Origin: Acidimicrobiia bacterium
Lineage (GTDB): Bacteria; Actinomycetota; Acidimicrobiia; IMCC26256; JAGNEX01
NCBI GenBank assembly: GCA_020637365.1
Contig: JACJWE010000002.1
Coordinates: forward strand, 1,238,430-1,302,429
DNA length: 64,000 nucleotides
Direction: 5' to 3'
The position numbers and the translations under genes are program-made. This document shows, piece after piece, positions 16,463 to 25,108 of this stretch. Position 1 is the stretch's first letter; each line of letters opens with the position of its first letter. A model generated the notes under the pieces. The model did not search any database. It had not been told where the DNA came from and saw nothing but the letters and a program-made list of their open reading frames with translations.

Positions 16463-18396
16463 TGCAGAGCGCACTCCCAAGCAAAAAGGGCTTGATCGTC
16501 GCAGCCTGCCTCTTTGTCGGGATCGTCCTGATCGGTGAGACGCAAGCCCCGACGTCGCTGACTTCGGACCGCACGATCATCTCGGCTGTGACCAGCATGC
16601 TGATCCTGGCGACTCCTGCGATCGCCGTTGGCGCGTTGACGGGGCGAGGCGGCATTTTGTCCCTCGGTCACTCTTTCTTCTTCTTGGTCGGAGCCTTTGG
16701 CGCAACCCTCTGGGCCCAAGACATCAATCTGTTTGGTTGGCACCCGGTCGGATTGTGGTCCTTCGTTCTGGCAGCGATCTTCGGCGCGATCGCTGGCGCG
16801 ATTGTTGCCTTGGCAACGGCACGCCTGCGACCCTTCTTCTTGACCCTCGCAACGTTCGCTCTGGCTCTCTTGATTCCTTCACTAGAGGTCTCGTTTCCGA
16901 GCCTCTTCGGTCGTGGTGCCTCGACGGGCAACGTCGTTTTCAAGGACCTCGCCGTCGCTCGGGGGAACCCGTTCCTGGGTGAGTACTACATGGCAGCGAT
17001 CATCTTTGCTATCGCTGCCTTCGTCCTCGGTGGTTACCTCCGTTCGGAACGTGGGCGAGCGATGGGGGCAATTCGTGATGACTCGCTGTCGGCGGAAGGC
17101 GTTGGCATCCGTGTGACGGTTCGACGAACCGAGTTCTTTGCGCTGACGTGCTCGCTTACGGCCATGGCCGGAGCATTGGCGGCGCACCGGGCGGCCGAAA
17201 CCTCGGTCCAGCTCGTAGCGGTACAACAATCATTCGAGTTCGTGATCGCAGCATTCCTGGGCGGGATCAATCATCTCTTCGGCGGGCTGTTCGGTGCGGT
17301 TTTGCTTCGTGCCAAAGATCTCTCATCTGCGGGTACCGGTCCATCCCAATGGCTTGGCGACCACACCTTCGCAGTACTGGGGTTGATGGGCCTTGCAATA
17401 CCGCCTCTGCTGACCAACCCGCGCGTCAAACAGTGGTTCCGTTCCATGTTCGCAAAGAACCGAGCACCTGAGTCAGACACTGTGGAGACGCCACCGACCG
17501 CAAAGTCGGGAGAACCCGATGGAGCGTCGGCGACGGAAGCGCCTCCTGAACTCGGTGCGCTCGCACAGGAAGAGCTCGCGTCCGTCTCTGCGGCCAAGAA
17601 AGCAGCGGTTGCGGTCAAAGATGCCCCTCGGCCAGAACCCCAAGGTCGGGTTCTCCTCGAAGCGAAGGACATTGGCCTGCACTTCGGTGGTCTGGCAGCG
17701 TTGGATGGTGTGAGCTTGACGCTCCGGGCAGGCGAGGTTGTCGGCTTGATCGGTCCAAACGGATCGGGCAAGTCGTCGTTCATCAATGTGATGGCTGGTA
17801 TCTATCACCACCAGCACGGTCACTTGACCCTCAATGGTGAGGATGTCGATAAAGCGGGTCCTGCATTCCGTTCACGTGCAGGCATTGCTCGCACATATCA
17901 AAACGTTCGGTCTTGGCCAGGCTTGACGCCACGTGAGCACATCATGGTGGCAGCCGGTGCAAAAGCGCCCGTTGATCTGGCTTCCTCGCTGCTGACCCTC
18001 CCGACGAGTGTGAGTACGACGAAGAAACTGTCAGCACGCGCCCAAGAGTTGGCGGACTCGGTGGGCCTCGACCGCATCGATGGAACAGTCGACAACTACT
18101 CGATGCCGTCGTTGCGGCGGCTGGAAATCGCTCGGGCATTGGCGGTCGAACCGTCGGTGCTCTTGTTGGACGAACCCGCAGCAGGGATGCATCCCGATGA
18201 TCTTCCCCAGCTCGTTGAACTGGTCGGTCGCCTTCGGAACCCCGACCGTGCGATCGTGCTCGTTGAGCATCACATGGACGTGATCGAAGCGACCGTCGAC
18301 CGAATCATCGTTTTGGACCAAGGACAACTCTTGGCGTCAGGTGACATGGAGACCATAAAGAACGACCCAGCGGTTCGGGAGGCCTACCTTGGCTGA
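16462..18396 (+). CDS. LivM-LivG fusion: ABC permease joined to ATPase
   Basis: A 644-residue fusion. Residues ~1-330 form a LivM-type permease with 8-10 membrane segments (GALTGRGGILSLGHSFFFL near 57, FLGGINHLFGGLFGA near 268). A charged Ala/Glu/Pro-rich linker (~330-390) follows. The last ~250 residues are a LivG-type ATPase: Walker A GPNGSGKSS near 430, the LivG-specific GIARTYQNVRSWPGLTPREH, Walker B LLLDEPAAGMHPDD and switch His in VEHHMD. The LSGGQ-like signature is weak (YSMPSLRRLEIARAL). Fusing permease and ATPase fixes their stoichiometry; similar fusions occur in actinobacteria. The start overlaps livH by one base. Confidence 0.93.
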   Translation: MQSALPSKKGLIVAACLFVGIVLIGETQAPTSLTSDRTIISAVTSMLILATPAIAVGALTGRGGILSLGHSFFFLVGAFGATLWAQDINLFGWHPVGLWSFVLAAIFGAIAGAIVALATARLRPFFLTLATFALALLIPSLEVSFPSLFGRGASTGNVVFKDLAVARGNPFLGEYYMAAIIFAIAAFVLGGYLRSERGRAMGAIRDDSLSAEGVGIRVTVRRTEFFALTCSLTAMAGALAAHRAAETSVQLVAVQQSFEFVIAAFLGGINHLFGGLFGAVLLRAKDLSSAGTGPSQWLGDHTFAVLGLMGLAIPPLLTNPRVKQWFRSMFAKNRAPESDTVETPPTAKSGEPDGASATEAPPELGALAQEELASVSAAKKAAVAVKDAPRPEPQGRVLLEAKDIGLHFGGLAALDGVSLTLRAGEVVGLIGPNGSGKSSFINVMAGIYHHQHGHLTLNGEDVDKAGPAFRSRAGIARTYQNVRSWPGLTPREHIMVAAGAKAPVDLASSLLTLPTSVSTTKKLSARAQELADSVGLDRIDGTVDNYSMPSLRRLEIARALAVEPSVLLLDEPAAGMHPDDLPQLVELVGRLRNPDRAIVLVEHHMDVIEATVDRIIVLDQGQLLASGDMETIKNDPAVREAYLG

Positions 18397-19114
18397 CCAC
18401 GACATCCACATCTCACATCTCGATGTCCGTTACGGGCCCGTTCGGGCCATCAACGACGTCTCAGCAGATGTCCCTGAAGGCAAGATCACCGCAATCATCG
18501 GACCGAACGGGGCTGGCAAATCCACCTTGATGCGGACCATCGCAGGTTTGCGGGCGGTTTCCCAAAACGTTTCAGGTTCGATCACCTGGGGCGACCGCTC
18601 GATTCTGAACGATTCGGCTTACAAGATCGCTCGGGATGGCTTGATGTTGGTTCCCGAGGGACGGCGTCTCTTTCCGGGACTTTCCGTTGAAGAGAACCTG
18701 CTTTTGGGTGGATACCGGCGGCGCAACGATGGCGACGCAGTGAGAGCAGCCATGGACGAGGTCATGGAGATGTTTCCCGTGCTCGGGGCACGCCGAAACC
18801 AAGCTGCAGGGACTCTGTCCGGCGGAGAGCAGCAGATGGTTGCAGTGGGCCGCGCCATTGTTTCTGGAGCGGGGACCTGGCTCCTCGACGAGCCGTCGCT
18901 CGGTCTTGCTCCGATCATTACGCATCAGCTGTTCGAAGTCATCGGTCAGGTTGCACGGTCAGGTCGCACCATTCTCTTGGTCGAGCAGTACGCCGAGAGC
19001 GCAATCGGGCTGGCGGATCAGGTGCTGGTCCTCGTGAGCGGGCAGTTGGTGTGGAGCGGATCTGGTGAAGATGCAAGATCAGACGGACGCGTAGCCGAAC
19101 TAGCGTGGGGTTAG
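18389..19114 (+). CDS. livF: Branched-chain amino acid-type ABC ATPase LivF
   Basis: A 241-residue second ATPase subunit. Walker A is GPNGAGKST near residue 37; the LivF-typical GLMLVPEGRRLFPGLSVEENLLLG, signature LSGGEQQMVAVGRAI, Walker B LLDEPSLGLAP and switch VEQ (Gln-rich LivF form) are all present. TTG 18389 overlaps the previous gene by eight bases, with CGGGAGG upstream. The signature motif is complete here, whereas it is degenerate in the LivG part, so the heterodimer may have one weak site. It ends the five-gene transcript. Confidence 0.94.
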   Translation: MADHDIHISHLDVRYGPVRAINDVSADVPEGKITAIIGPNGAGKSTLMRTIAGLRAVSQNVSGSITWGDRSILNDSAYKIARDGLMLVPEGRRLFPGLSVEENLLLGGYRRRNDGDAVRAAMDEVMEMFPVLGARRNQAAGTLSGGEQQMVAVGRAIVSGAGTWLLDEPSLGLAPIITHQLFEVIGQVARSGRTILLVEQYAESAIGLADQVLVLVSGQLVWSGSGEDARSDGRVAELAWG

Positions 19115-19145
19115 CCTAGGAATCAGCGATACTCCCGTCAGGATG

Positions 19146-19180
19146 TTGGCAGATAGTCAATAAGCGCTAAGGTTAGGGAT
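19146..19180 (+). promoter_or_regulatory. Predicted leaderless promoter of the MpaB-like gene
   Basis: TTGGCA (19146-19151), 16 bases, TAAGGT (19168-19173), then 7 bases to ATG 19181. The only purine run before the ATG is too close to act as a Shine-Dalgarno, so transcription probably begins at the start codon. Confidence 0.5.
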
Positions 19181-20026
19181 ATGTACACACTGCCACTGCC
19201 CAAGAACGCCATCTCCCGCAGAATCAACCTCGAGCCGGTCATCATGACCGGTGGTGGTCGTGCGGTAGTCATGCAGGTCGCTCACCCGTCGGTCGCCGCC
19301 GGAGTCGCGAACTTCTCGGACTATCGGACAGATCCCTGGAACCGTCTGTTCCGGACACTGGATGTCATGTTCAAGCTTGCGTTTGGTACACCAGAGCAGT
19401 CTCTGCGTCAGCAGAAGATCCTCGCTGCACGTCACCGACGTGTCGAAGGTGAGAACGAGCTCGGTGAGCGGTACAACGCCATGGACCCAGCCCTGCTGGT
19501 TTGGGTATGGGCAACGCTTGTGGACACCTCGGTCCTGGTCTACGACAACGTGTACGGCGAGCTCCGTCCCGATCAGAAGGAGCGGTTCTACCAGGAGCAG
19601 AAGGCTGTGGCGGTGGGCTGTCACACGCCCATCGACGCTATTCCGCCGAACTGGGACGCTTTCCGAGCGTATTGGGACGATGTCGTGGCCAACGACTTGC
19701 ACGTGACGCAGCCAGCGATGGACGTTATGCGCGCTTCCATGGCGCCGCCGCTGCCCCGCCCACTCGACAAACTGTCGGGGGCGAGCACCGCTGTGACGAT
19801 CTATCTGTTGCCCGAGTCGGTGCGTGAACAGTTCGGTTTGAGATTGACGCCGCGCATGGAACGAGCGGCCAAGTCACTGTTTTCAAAGGCCCGCCTTGCC
19901 CGCTATCTGCCGCAGTCGGTTCGGCACGCTCCAGCGATGTACCAAGTGCGTCGTAAGCGGCCGATTCACGTCAAGCGGGGAACGGGTGCGATGTTGCTGA
20001 GCAAAGAGAGCCCCGCTCGATCGTGA
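19181..20026 (+). CDS. DUF2236/MpaB-like oxygenase family protein
   Basis: The 281-residue product carries the hallmarks of the DUF2236 family (rubber oxygenase Lcp, mycophenolic acid MpaB): a GGGRAVVMQVAHPSVAAGV block with the conserved His, SDYRTDPWNRLFRTL, and DPALLVWVWATLVDTSV. Characterised relatives bind b-type heme and oxidatively cleave hydrophobic substrates; the substrate here is unknown. No signal peptide is seen. It overlaps the following TetR gene by four bases (GTGA), so this is a small regulated operon in which the regulator probably controls the oxygenase. Confidence 0.88.
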   Translation: MYTLPLPKNAISRRINLEPVIMTGGGRAVVMQVAHPSVAAGVANFSDYRTDPWNRLFRTLDVMFKLAFGTPEQSLRQQKILAARHRRVEGENELGERYNAMDPALLVWVWATLVDTSVLVYDNVYGELRPDQKERFYQEQKAVAVGCHTPIDAIPPNWDAFRAYWDDVVANDLHVTQPAMDVMRASMAPPLPRPLDKLSGASTAVTIYLLPESVREQFGLRLTPRMERAAKSLFSKARLARYLPQSVRHAPAMYQVRRKRPIHVKRGTGAMLLSKESPARS

Positions 20027-20673
20027 ATCGGCGCCGGACCCGGATCGACCCAGATACCCGCCGTCGACAGCTTCTCGAAGCTGCGATAGAAGTCTTTCGC
20101 GATACCCCCTACACCGATGTTTCGCTTCAGGACCTTGCCGACGCTGCCGGGGTAACGCGCGGTCTGATTCATCACTATCTGGGGTCCAAGCGCGACGTCT
20201 ACATCGAGGTCATCCGCGAGATCACGCACTTGCCGCCATCGGTGCCGTTGGTGCCCAAAGGGGCTCCACAGACGTTTCCCGAGGTCGTGGATCCGTGCGT
20301 GTCCTTATGGCTCGACATGATTTCGAGTTTTGGCGGTCTGTGGATCGACGCGGGCTCCATGATGGAGGTCGGAGATGCCGAAATTTCGGCGATCCTCCGC
20401 GAAGCACGGGCCGCACTCGTCGATCGGATGATCGACGAGGTTCCGTTTCCCGCTGGGATAGACAAGGGACTCTTGGCTGCCGTGCTCAATGCGTATGCAG
20501 AGTTTGCCCGGTCCATTTCGGTTCAATGGCTGACCGAACAGCGGATCACGAGAGACCACGCACATAGTTTTCTCGCAGAGACCCTGCGTCAGCTCCCGAC
20601 TCACGTTGTTCCGCTAGCGGAGAGAACGTCGGAGCCGTCATTCGGTACGAGGTCGGTCGCTGGAACGGCTTGA
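20023..20673 (+). CDS. TetR family transcriptional regulator
   Basis: A 216-residue one-component repressor. The N-terminal helix-turn-helix is clear: RRQLLEAAIEVF, then TDVSLQDLADAAGVTRGLIHHYLGSKRDVYIEVI (~residues 12-60). The C-terminal ligand domain is diverged, as usual. Coupled translation with the DUF2236 gene suggests it responds to that enzyme's substrate or product. The inverted ends of the gene meet the convergent MBL gene; CCGGGG...CCCCGG at 20693-20711 could terminate both. Confidence 0.9.
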   Translation: MNRRRTRIDPDTRRRQLLEAAIEVFRDTPYTDVSLQDLADAAGVTRGLIHHYLGSKRDVYIEVIREITHLPPSVPLVPKGAPQTFPEVVDPCVSLWLDMISSFGGLWIDAGSMMEVGDAEISAILREARAALVDRMIDEVPFPAGIDKGLLAAVLNAYAEFARSISVQWLTEQRITRDHAHSFLAETLRQLPTHVVPLAERTSEPSFGTRSVAGTA

Positions 20674-20698
20674 CCGCGTCCCGACGTCGGCGCCGGGG

Positions 20699-21325
20699 CT
20701 ACCAACCCCGGGCCAGCCAGTCGTCGAATTGCGGCATCTCCGCCCCGATGGTCGTGTCCTTCCCGTGACCTGGCATCACCCGGGTGTCGTTCGGTAGCCG
20801 GAAGAGGCGCTGTTCGATGGAGCGCATCACGGTTGGAAAGTCACCTCCATCAAGATCTGTTCGTCCGGGGCCGCCAGGAAACAGTGTGTCCCCCGAGAAC
20901 AACCAAGGTGTTCCGAGGAGATGAAACGACATTGAGCCCGGCGTGTGTCCGGGAGTGTGCAGATGAGCAAGACGCAACTTGCCAACTTCAGTCACCTCGT
21001 CGTCCTCGAGGAGAAGGTCGTAGCTGGGAAGTAGCGAAGCGTCTTGACTCGCGATGGCGATATCGATGCCGTCGTCTCGGAGTGCGGTGACGGCTTGGAT
21101 GTGATCCCAATGGCCATGGGTTGTGAGCACTCTCGTAACCCCTGTCGCGGCGACAACGTCTCGTAATAGCTCGTGCTCGTTGGCGGCGTCGAGAAGTACC
21201 GCCTGGCCTGTTTGTTTACAACGGACGACGAACACGTTGTTTTCGAACGGCCCCACCACCCAGCGGTAGACGACGGCCGCCGCGTCTTCGAGGTGTGGCT
21301 GGGAGAGGTCGATGCGGTCGCTCAT
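20699..21325 (-). CDS. MBL-fold metallo-hydrolase (glyoxalase II-like)
   Basis: A 208-residue metallo-beta-lactamase-fold hydrolase. The metal-binding motif is THGHWDH; further ligands are in HTPGHTPGS, FSGDTLF and MPGHGKDT. The layout matches short glyoxalase II-like thioesterases (YcbL type) without the C-terminal helical domain. The substrate is probably a thioester or lactone, possibly mycothiol- or CoA-linked, but this cannot be decided. It is monocistronic and convergent with tetR. Confidence 0.88.
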   Translation of the reverse strand: MSDRIDLSQPHLEDAAAVVYRWVVGPFENNVFVVRCKQTGQAVLLDAANEHELLRDVVAATGVTRVLTTHGHWDHIQAVTALRDDGIDIAIASQDASLLPSYDLLLEDDEVTEVGKLRLAHLHTPGHTPGSMSFHLLGTPWLFSGDTLFPGGPGRTDLDGGDFPTVMRSIEQRLFRLPNDTRVMPGHGKDTTIGAEMPQFDDWLARGW

Positions 21326-21714
21326 GTGTGACTTTCTTGATCGTCTGGGGACAGAGATGGGACATCGGGAGTCTCCCTCATCTGAGGGGTGTTCGGATCG
21401 CGTCAGGCTGGTTCATACCCGGTGGCGCTAGCGGCCGTGCGCTGGGACCTTCGGGTCGGCACGCGCCGTGGGTCCGTCGTGCGGTGACCCGCCGTGGCGA
21501 CTCGGAGATGAGGGACGTTCTGGCGTTCGGCGGCGATCGCCGCTGCTGTTGCAGTCGGGTGCGAGTTGACGCTGCCGGTGCCCACTGGTCTGCATCTGGT
21601 TTGGACATATAGGATCCCTCCCTATGTCTGTGCTCGTCTACTCAATCTCGAACTGGTTGTGCGGGCCCGTCGACGGTCGATCGAATCGTTTTATCACTCA
21701 TCAAGGAGATCTCG
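21326..21714. other. Intergenic region between divergent MBL and acyl-CoA dehydrogenase genes
   Basis: This 389-base stretch must hold both promoters. Open frames here lack ribosome-binding sites and have implausible composition. AAGGAG at 21703-21708 serves the GTG at 21715. A loose inverted repeat around 21604-21626 (acata...tatgt) is too weak to call. I see no RNA gene. Confidence 0.5.
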
Positions 21715-22845
21715 GTGAACTTCGCATTTAGTGAGGAACAGGACGCGCTACGCGAGGTTGTGAGGGATTTCCTCCAAGCCAAGTCGCCATCTACCGAGGT
21801 GCGCCGCTTGATGGAAACCGACGAGGGCTATGACCAAGCGGTCTGGGATCAGTTAGCCCAGGAACTAGGCCTGACCGGTATTCACATTCCCGAGGAATAT
21901 GGCGGGCAGGGTTTCACTTTCATCGAGCTTGGCATCATCCTCGAAGAGATGGGTCGACGGCTGCTTTGTGCGCCGTACTACTCATCGGTCGTACTCGCGG
22001 CCAATGCGATCATGAACGCCGGAACCGAAGAGCAGAAGGCTGCATTGCTCCCGGGGATCGCCGACGGTTCCGAACGAGGCACACTGGCCTTCACCGAGCC
22101 CTCGGGCAAGTGGAACGTCGACGGCATCACGATGGAGTTTGCCGAAGCCGATGGTGGCTACACGCTGTCTGGTACCAAGCACTACGTGATCGACGGGCAC
22201 ACCGCGACCAAGATCGTTGTGGTCGCCCGTGAGTCGGGTTCGACCGGTGAGGACGGCATCACCTTTTTTGTCGTCGATGCAGATGCTGCAGGTCTCACAG
22301 CAACACCGCTTGCGACGATGGACCTCACTCGCAAACAAGCCAAACTCGAATTCGATAACGTGCCAGCGCAGTTGCTCGGCTCGGTTGGCGACGGCGCAGC
22401 TGCCCTGTCAAAGACGCTCGACCAGGCCGCCGTTGCACTGTCCAATGAAATGGTCGGAGGGGCCCAAGAAGTCCTCGACATGGCGGTTCAGTACGCCAAA
22501 GATCGCATCCAGTTCGGTCGCCCGATCGGCTCATTCCAAGCGATCAAGCACAAGTGTGCCGACATGCTGTTGGAGGTCGAATCCTCAAAATCGGCCGCCT
22601 ATTACAGCTCATGGTGTGCCGCTGAAGACAATGACGAGCTGCCGTCGGTCGCTTCACTCGCCAAGGCGTACTGCTCAGAGGCGTACTTTCACTCCACTGC
22701 TGAGAACATCCAGATTCACGGCGGGATCGGGTTTACGTGGGAGCACGACGCCCACCTGTATTTCAAGCGCGCGAAGTCGAGCGAAACTCTGCTTGGCGAC
22801 CCCACCTACCACCGAGAGCTGCTCGCCCAAAGGATTGGGATCTAG
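21715..22845 (+). CDS. Acyl-CoA dehydrogenase
   Basis: A 376-residue FAD-dependent acyl-CoA dehydrogenase, the first oxidation step of beta-oxidation or a side-chain/steroid variant. N-terminal helical domain FSEEQDALREVVRDFL; IPEEYGGQGFTFIELGIILEEMGR; the FAD/substrate-binding beta domain with AFTEP and the VIDG segment; C-terminal domain YAKDRIQFGRPIGSFQAIKHKCADM and QIHGGIGFTWEHDAHLYFKRA. The Arg of the RIQFGRPIG block is present. GTG 21715 has AAGGAG 6 bases before it. It stands alone and is followed by a strong palindromic terminator. Chain-length specificity cannot be assigned. Confidence 0.93.
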   Translation: MNFAFSEEQDALREVVRDFLQAKSPSTEVRRLMETDEGYDQAVWDQLAQELGLTGIHIPEEYGGQGFTFIELGIILEEMGRRLLCAPYYSSVVLAANAIMNAGTEEQKAALLPGIADGSERGTLAFTEPSGKWNVDGITMEFAEADGGYTLSGTKHYVIDGHTATKIVVVARESGSTGEDGITFFVVDADAAGLTATPLATMDLTRKQAKLEFDNVPAQLLGSVGDGAAALSKTLDQAAVALSNEMVGGAQEVLDMAVQYAKDRIQFGRPIGSFQAIKHKCADMLLEVESSKSAAYYSSWCAAEDNDELPSVASLAKAYCSEAYFHSTAENIQIHGGIGFTWEHDAHLYFKRAKSSETLLGDPTYHRELLAQRIGI

Positions 22846-22908
22846 CTGACTTTCAGCATTGGCAGACGGCGGTCCCGACCGGGGCGCGGTGCCGACAGAC
22901 TGAATTTG

Positions 22909-22950
22909 ACGATTGGGCGGATGACCTGCGCAGGTCATCCGCCCAATCGT
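22909..22950 (+). terminator. 42-base perfect palindrome, probable intrinsic terminator
   Basis: ACGATTGGGCGGATGACCTG is followed by its exact reverse complement after a central GC pair, so all 42 bases are self-complementary. It lies 63 bases after the acyl-CoA dehydrogenase stop and is followed by TTTCCC rather than a long T tract. As RNA it would fold into a ~19 bp hairpin with a GCGC loop. Confidence 0.75.
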
Positions 22951-23102
22951 TTCCCTGGGTCGTTCGAACCCCGGTGTCCGCGCAGCGCGTTGGCGTCCTC
23001 GGGCTGGCGTTGGGCGGAATGCGAGGAAACCATCGGCGACCGTGGCGTTCGTGGCCGTCCCGTCAGCGGGCGGTAGCGTGTCGGCGAGGGAGGCGTCGAT
23101 CG

Positions 23103-23654
23103 ATGGTTGTGGCAGCGTTCGTTCTTGGGGTGGTCTTGAGCGTGGTGATGGGGCTCGTCGTCATCGGCCGCGAGCGTCAGCGGTTCTCGCAAGACCGTCC
23201 GCCTGTGCTCTTCGACGAAGCTGTTGCCTATATCTGGGTGATCCAAACCGTTGACGAGCGGGCAGCGGCAACTTTGACCGAAGACGATGCTCAGTTTTTG
23301 GTCAACGCGATCGGCGCTGCGCTCAGCGACCCGAACCGCTACGCCGAGAACGTGCAGGCGATAGAAGTGGAGTCACCGCAAAATCCGGTCGGGCCGACCA
23401 GCGATGCACCCTCGGGTGACGCTGCTGGCAGTTCAAAGGCCGAAAGAGCGGCCAGACCCGCGTCCGAGCCAGCGTCTGGGTCAGATTCGTTCTTGTCTGA
23501 CTTTGGATTGGTCGACTATCTCGTCACGCTCGACGGCCCCCGCGGCGAACCGTACTCAGAATTTGAAGCGTTCTCCGTGGTCGAAGCCGTCGAACGTTAT
23601 CTAGCGGCCATCGGCGCGACAGGTCTGGTCGAAACTGGCTCGATAGAGGAGTAA
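23103..23654 (+). CDS. Membrane-anchored hypothetical protein
   Basis: A 183-residue protein with one N-terminal membrane helix (residues ~3-22, VAAFVLGVVLSVVMGLVVIG) and an acidic extracytoplasmic or cytoplasmic domain. That domain contains two similar helical segments, DDAQFLVNAIGAAL and EFEAFSVVEAVERYLAAIGA, separated by a Ser/Pro/Ala linker, which suggests a degenerate internal duplication. I do not recognise a family. ATG 23103 is chosen because GGGAGG lies 9 bases upstream; the open frame extends further 5' without start support. It converges on the lipoprotein gene with three bases between stops. Confidence 0.6.
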   Translation: MVVAAFVLGVVLSVVMGLVVIGRERQRFSQDRPPVLFDEAVAYIWVIQTVDERAAATLTEDDAQFLVNAIGAALSDPNRYAENVQAIEVESPQNPVGPTSDAPSGDAAGSSKAERAARPASEPASGSDSFLSDFGLVDYLVTLDGPRGEPYSEFEAFSVVEAVERYLAAIGATGLVETGSIEE

Positions 23655-23657
23655 CCC

Positions 23658-24869
23658 TCAGAGTCCAGCGTCGGAAGCGGCAGCAGGGGTCGACGACGTG
23701 CTGGTGGCGGTTGAATCATCTGGACGAGTGGCCTCGTGAGCTGAGTGTCGCTTTGATGCGTCATCGCTCGTCACCCGATCGGTGGTTGTCGTCTTTTCGC
23801 TTGTTGACGTCGTGTTGTCGGGGTTCGCGTCCTGTGAAAACGTCGGCACCGGTTCGACGAGCGATTGCAGTTCGCAGTTGAAGTCGGGTTGTTCGCTAAC
23901 CGAGACCAACCATGTGTCCTCACGCTGAGATACGCAGTATTTCTGCAGAGGGCCCGGTGGTTGGTTGACCTGGGAGTGGGACGTTGTGGAACCCTGTTCA
24001 GACTGGCTCGACGTAGTTTCCTCGACCCTTCCGGCGGTGTCTTCCCCGCGAGTCGCCCCCGAACGCCTGAACGTGACTTCAACGGTCTTGCCGTCGGTCC
24101 TGACGGTTGTCCCCGGCCCGGAACTGACGTGGAAAACGCGGGCACACGACGTCTCCGCAGGCTTGGCCACGACGTCGACGACATGGGTGTCTGGACCATC
24201 TGGTGATGTGTCCCAGACCTGATCGACAAGGACCGCTTGGGTTTCGCCTTCCCCGAGCCGCCATATGTTGACCCGATCGGGGAAGCTCGGCTCGTCGGAT
24301 TCGGTCGACTGAAACCGGAATTCGGTGGACCACATGGACCGAATGCCGCCGCTGGTTGGACACCAGACGATCGCGCCCTGTTTGCCCGCCTGTCTGGACA
24401 ATCCGTGGCGCGAAACGGCCCACATGCTGTCGGGGGTGCCGATGTCGATGCATGCTGATTTGCCGTCTCGGCAGACCTGCTCGATGAGTTGGTCAACCGT
24501 GATCGTTCGAGCGCGACCCTGATTGCCCATCTCAGAAAAGCCCGAAAACTCTTCTGCTAGCGGATAGGTCAGCACGTCGGGTTCGGGTTGAGGCTGCGCC
24601 AACCCTGACGGCGGTGCCTCGCGCACGGCGGCGGGTTCGACCGGTCCGGGGGAGCTTCCCGAGCACGCTGTGGCGAGCAAGAGCGAGCAGCACGCGACCA
24701 GAGCGACTCGCCACGTCAGGGAGCGCCCAGACGCCGATCCGAGCTTGACCGCGCCGAGTGGGACCGGGTCTTGAGCAGCGTCTCTCGCCGAAGCGTACCG
24801 TTCGGGCTGCTGGGGACCTCGTTCGGGTCCTCGGTGAGCGGCGGGGTGGGTTCGTGATGATCCATACAT
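23658..24869 (-). CDS. Secreted lipoprotein of unknown function
   Basis: A 403-residue protein with a long basic N-region, a hydrophobic helix and lipobox LLATAC (Cys near residue 69), so it is probably lipid-anchored outside the membrane. The mature part starts with a Pro-rich spacer. A ~220-residue domain follows with several Cys (CRDGKSACID, WCPTSGG, SCARVF, KYCVSQ, FNCEL) likely paired as disulfides, and then a Thr/Ser/Asp-rich tail. ATG 24869 is the nearest start compatible with a signal; the open frame extends to 25169 but that part overlaps the divergent hydrolase. No family is recognised. Confidence 0.65.
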   Translation of the reverse strand: MYGSSRTHPAAHRGPERGPQQPERYASARDAAQDPVPLGAVKLGSASGRSLTWRVALVACCSLLLATACSGSSPGPVEPAAVREAPPSGLAQPQPEPDVLTYPLAEEFSGFSEMGNQGRARTITVDQLIEQVCRDGKSACIDIGTPDSMWAVSRHGLSRQAGKQGAIVWCPTSGGIRSMWSTEFRFQSTESDEPSFPDRVNIWRLGEGETQAVLVDQVWDTSPDGPDTHVVDVVAKPAETSCARVFHVSSGPGTTVRTDGKTVEVTFRRSGATRGEDTAGRVEETTSSQSEQGSTTSHSQVNQPPGPLQKYCVSQREDTWLVSVSEQPDFNCELQSLVEPVPTFSQDANPDNTTSTSEKTTTTDRVTSDDASKRHSAHEATRPDDSTATSTSSTPAAASDAGL

Positions 24870-25108
24870 AAGTGTTTCGGGCGGGCTTAAAATGCGGCGC
24901 TGGTTCGAAACTCGGGGAGCACGAATAGCTTGGGAACGGGTGTATCGACAGCGACCCCTCACCACTGAACACGGACCGCCGTTCGGTGTCGTGAAGCGTG
25001 ACTGGCCAGCAGCAATGTGGCGCCCTGACCGTTGGGCCGAAGACGTTCGCAACGGCTGGATAGCTTCAGAAGCGTACGAGACCGACGACCTCGAGCGGGA
25101 GCGCGAGC

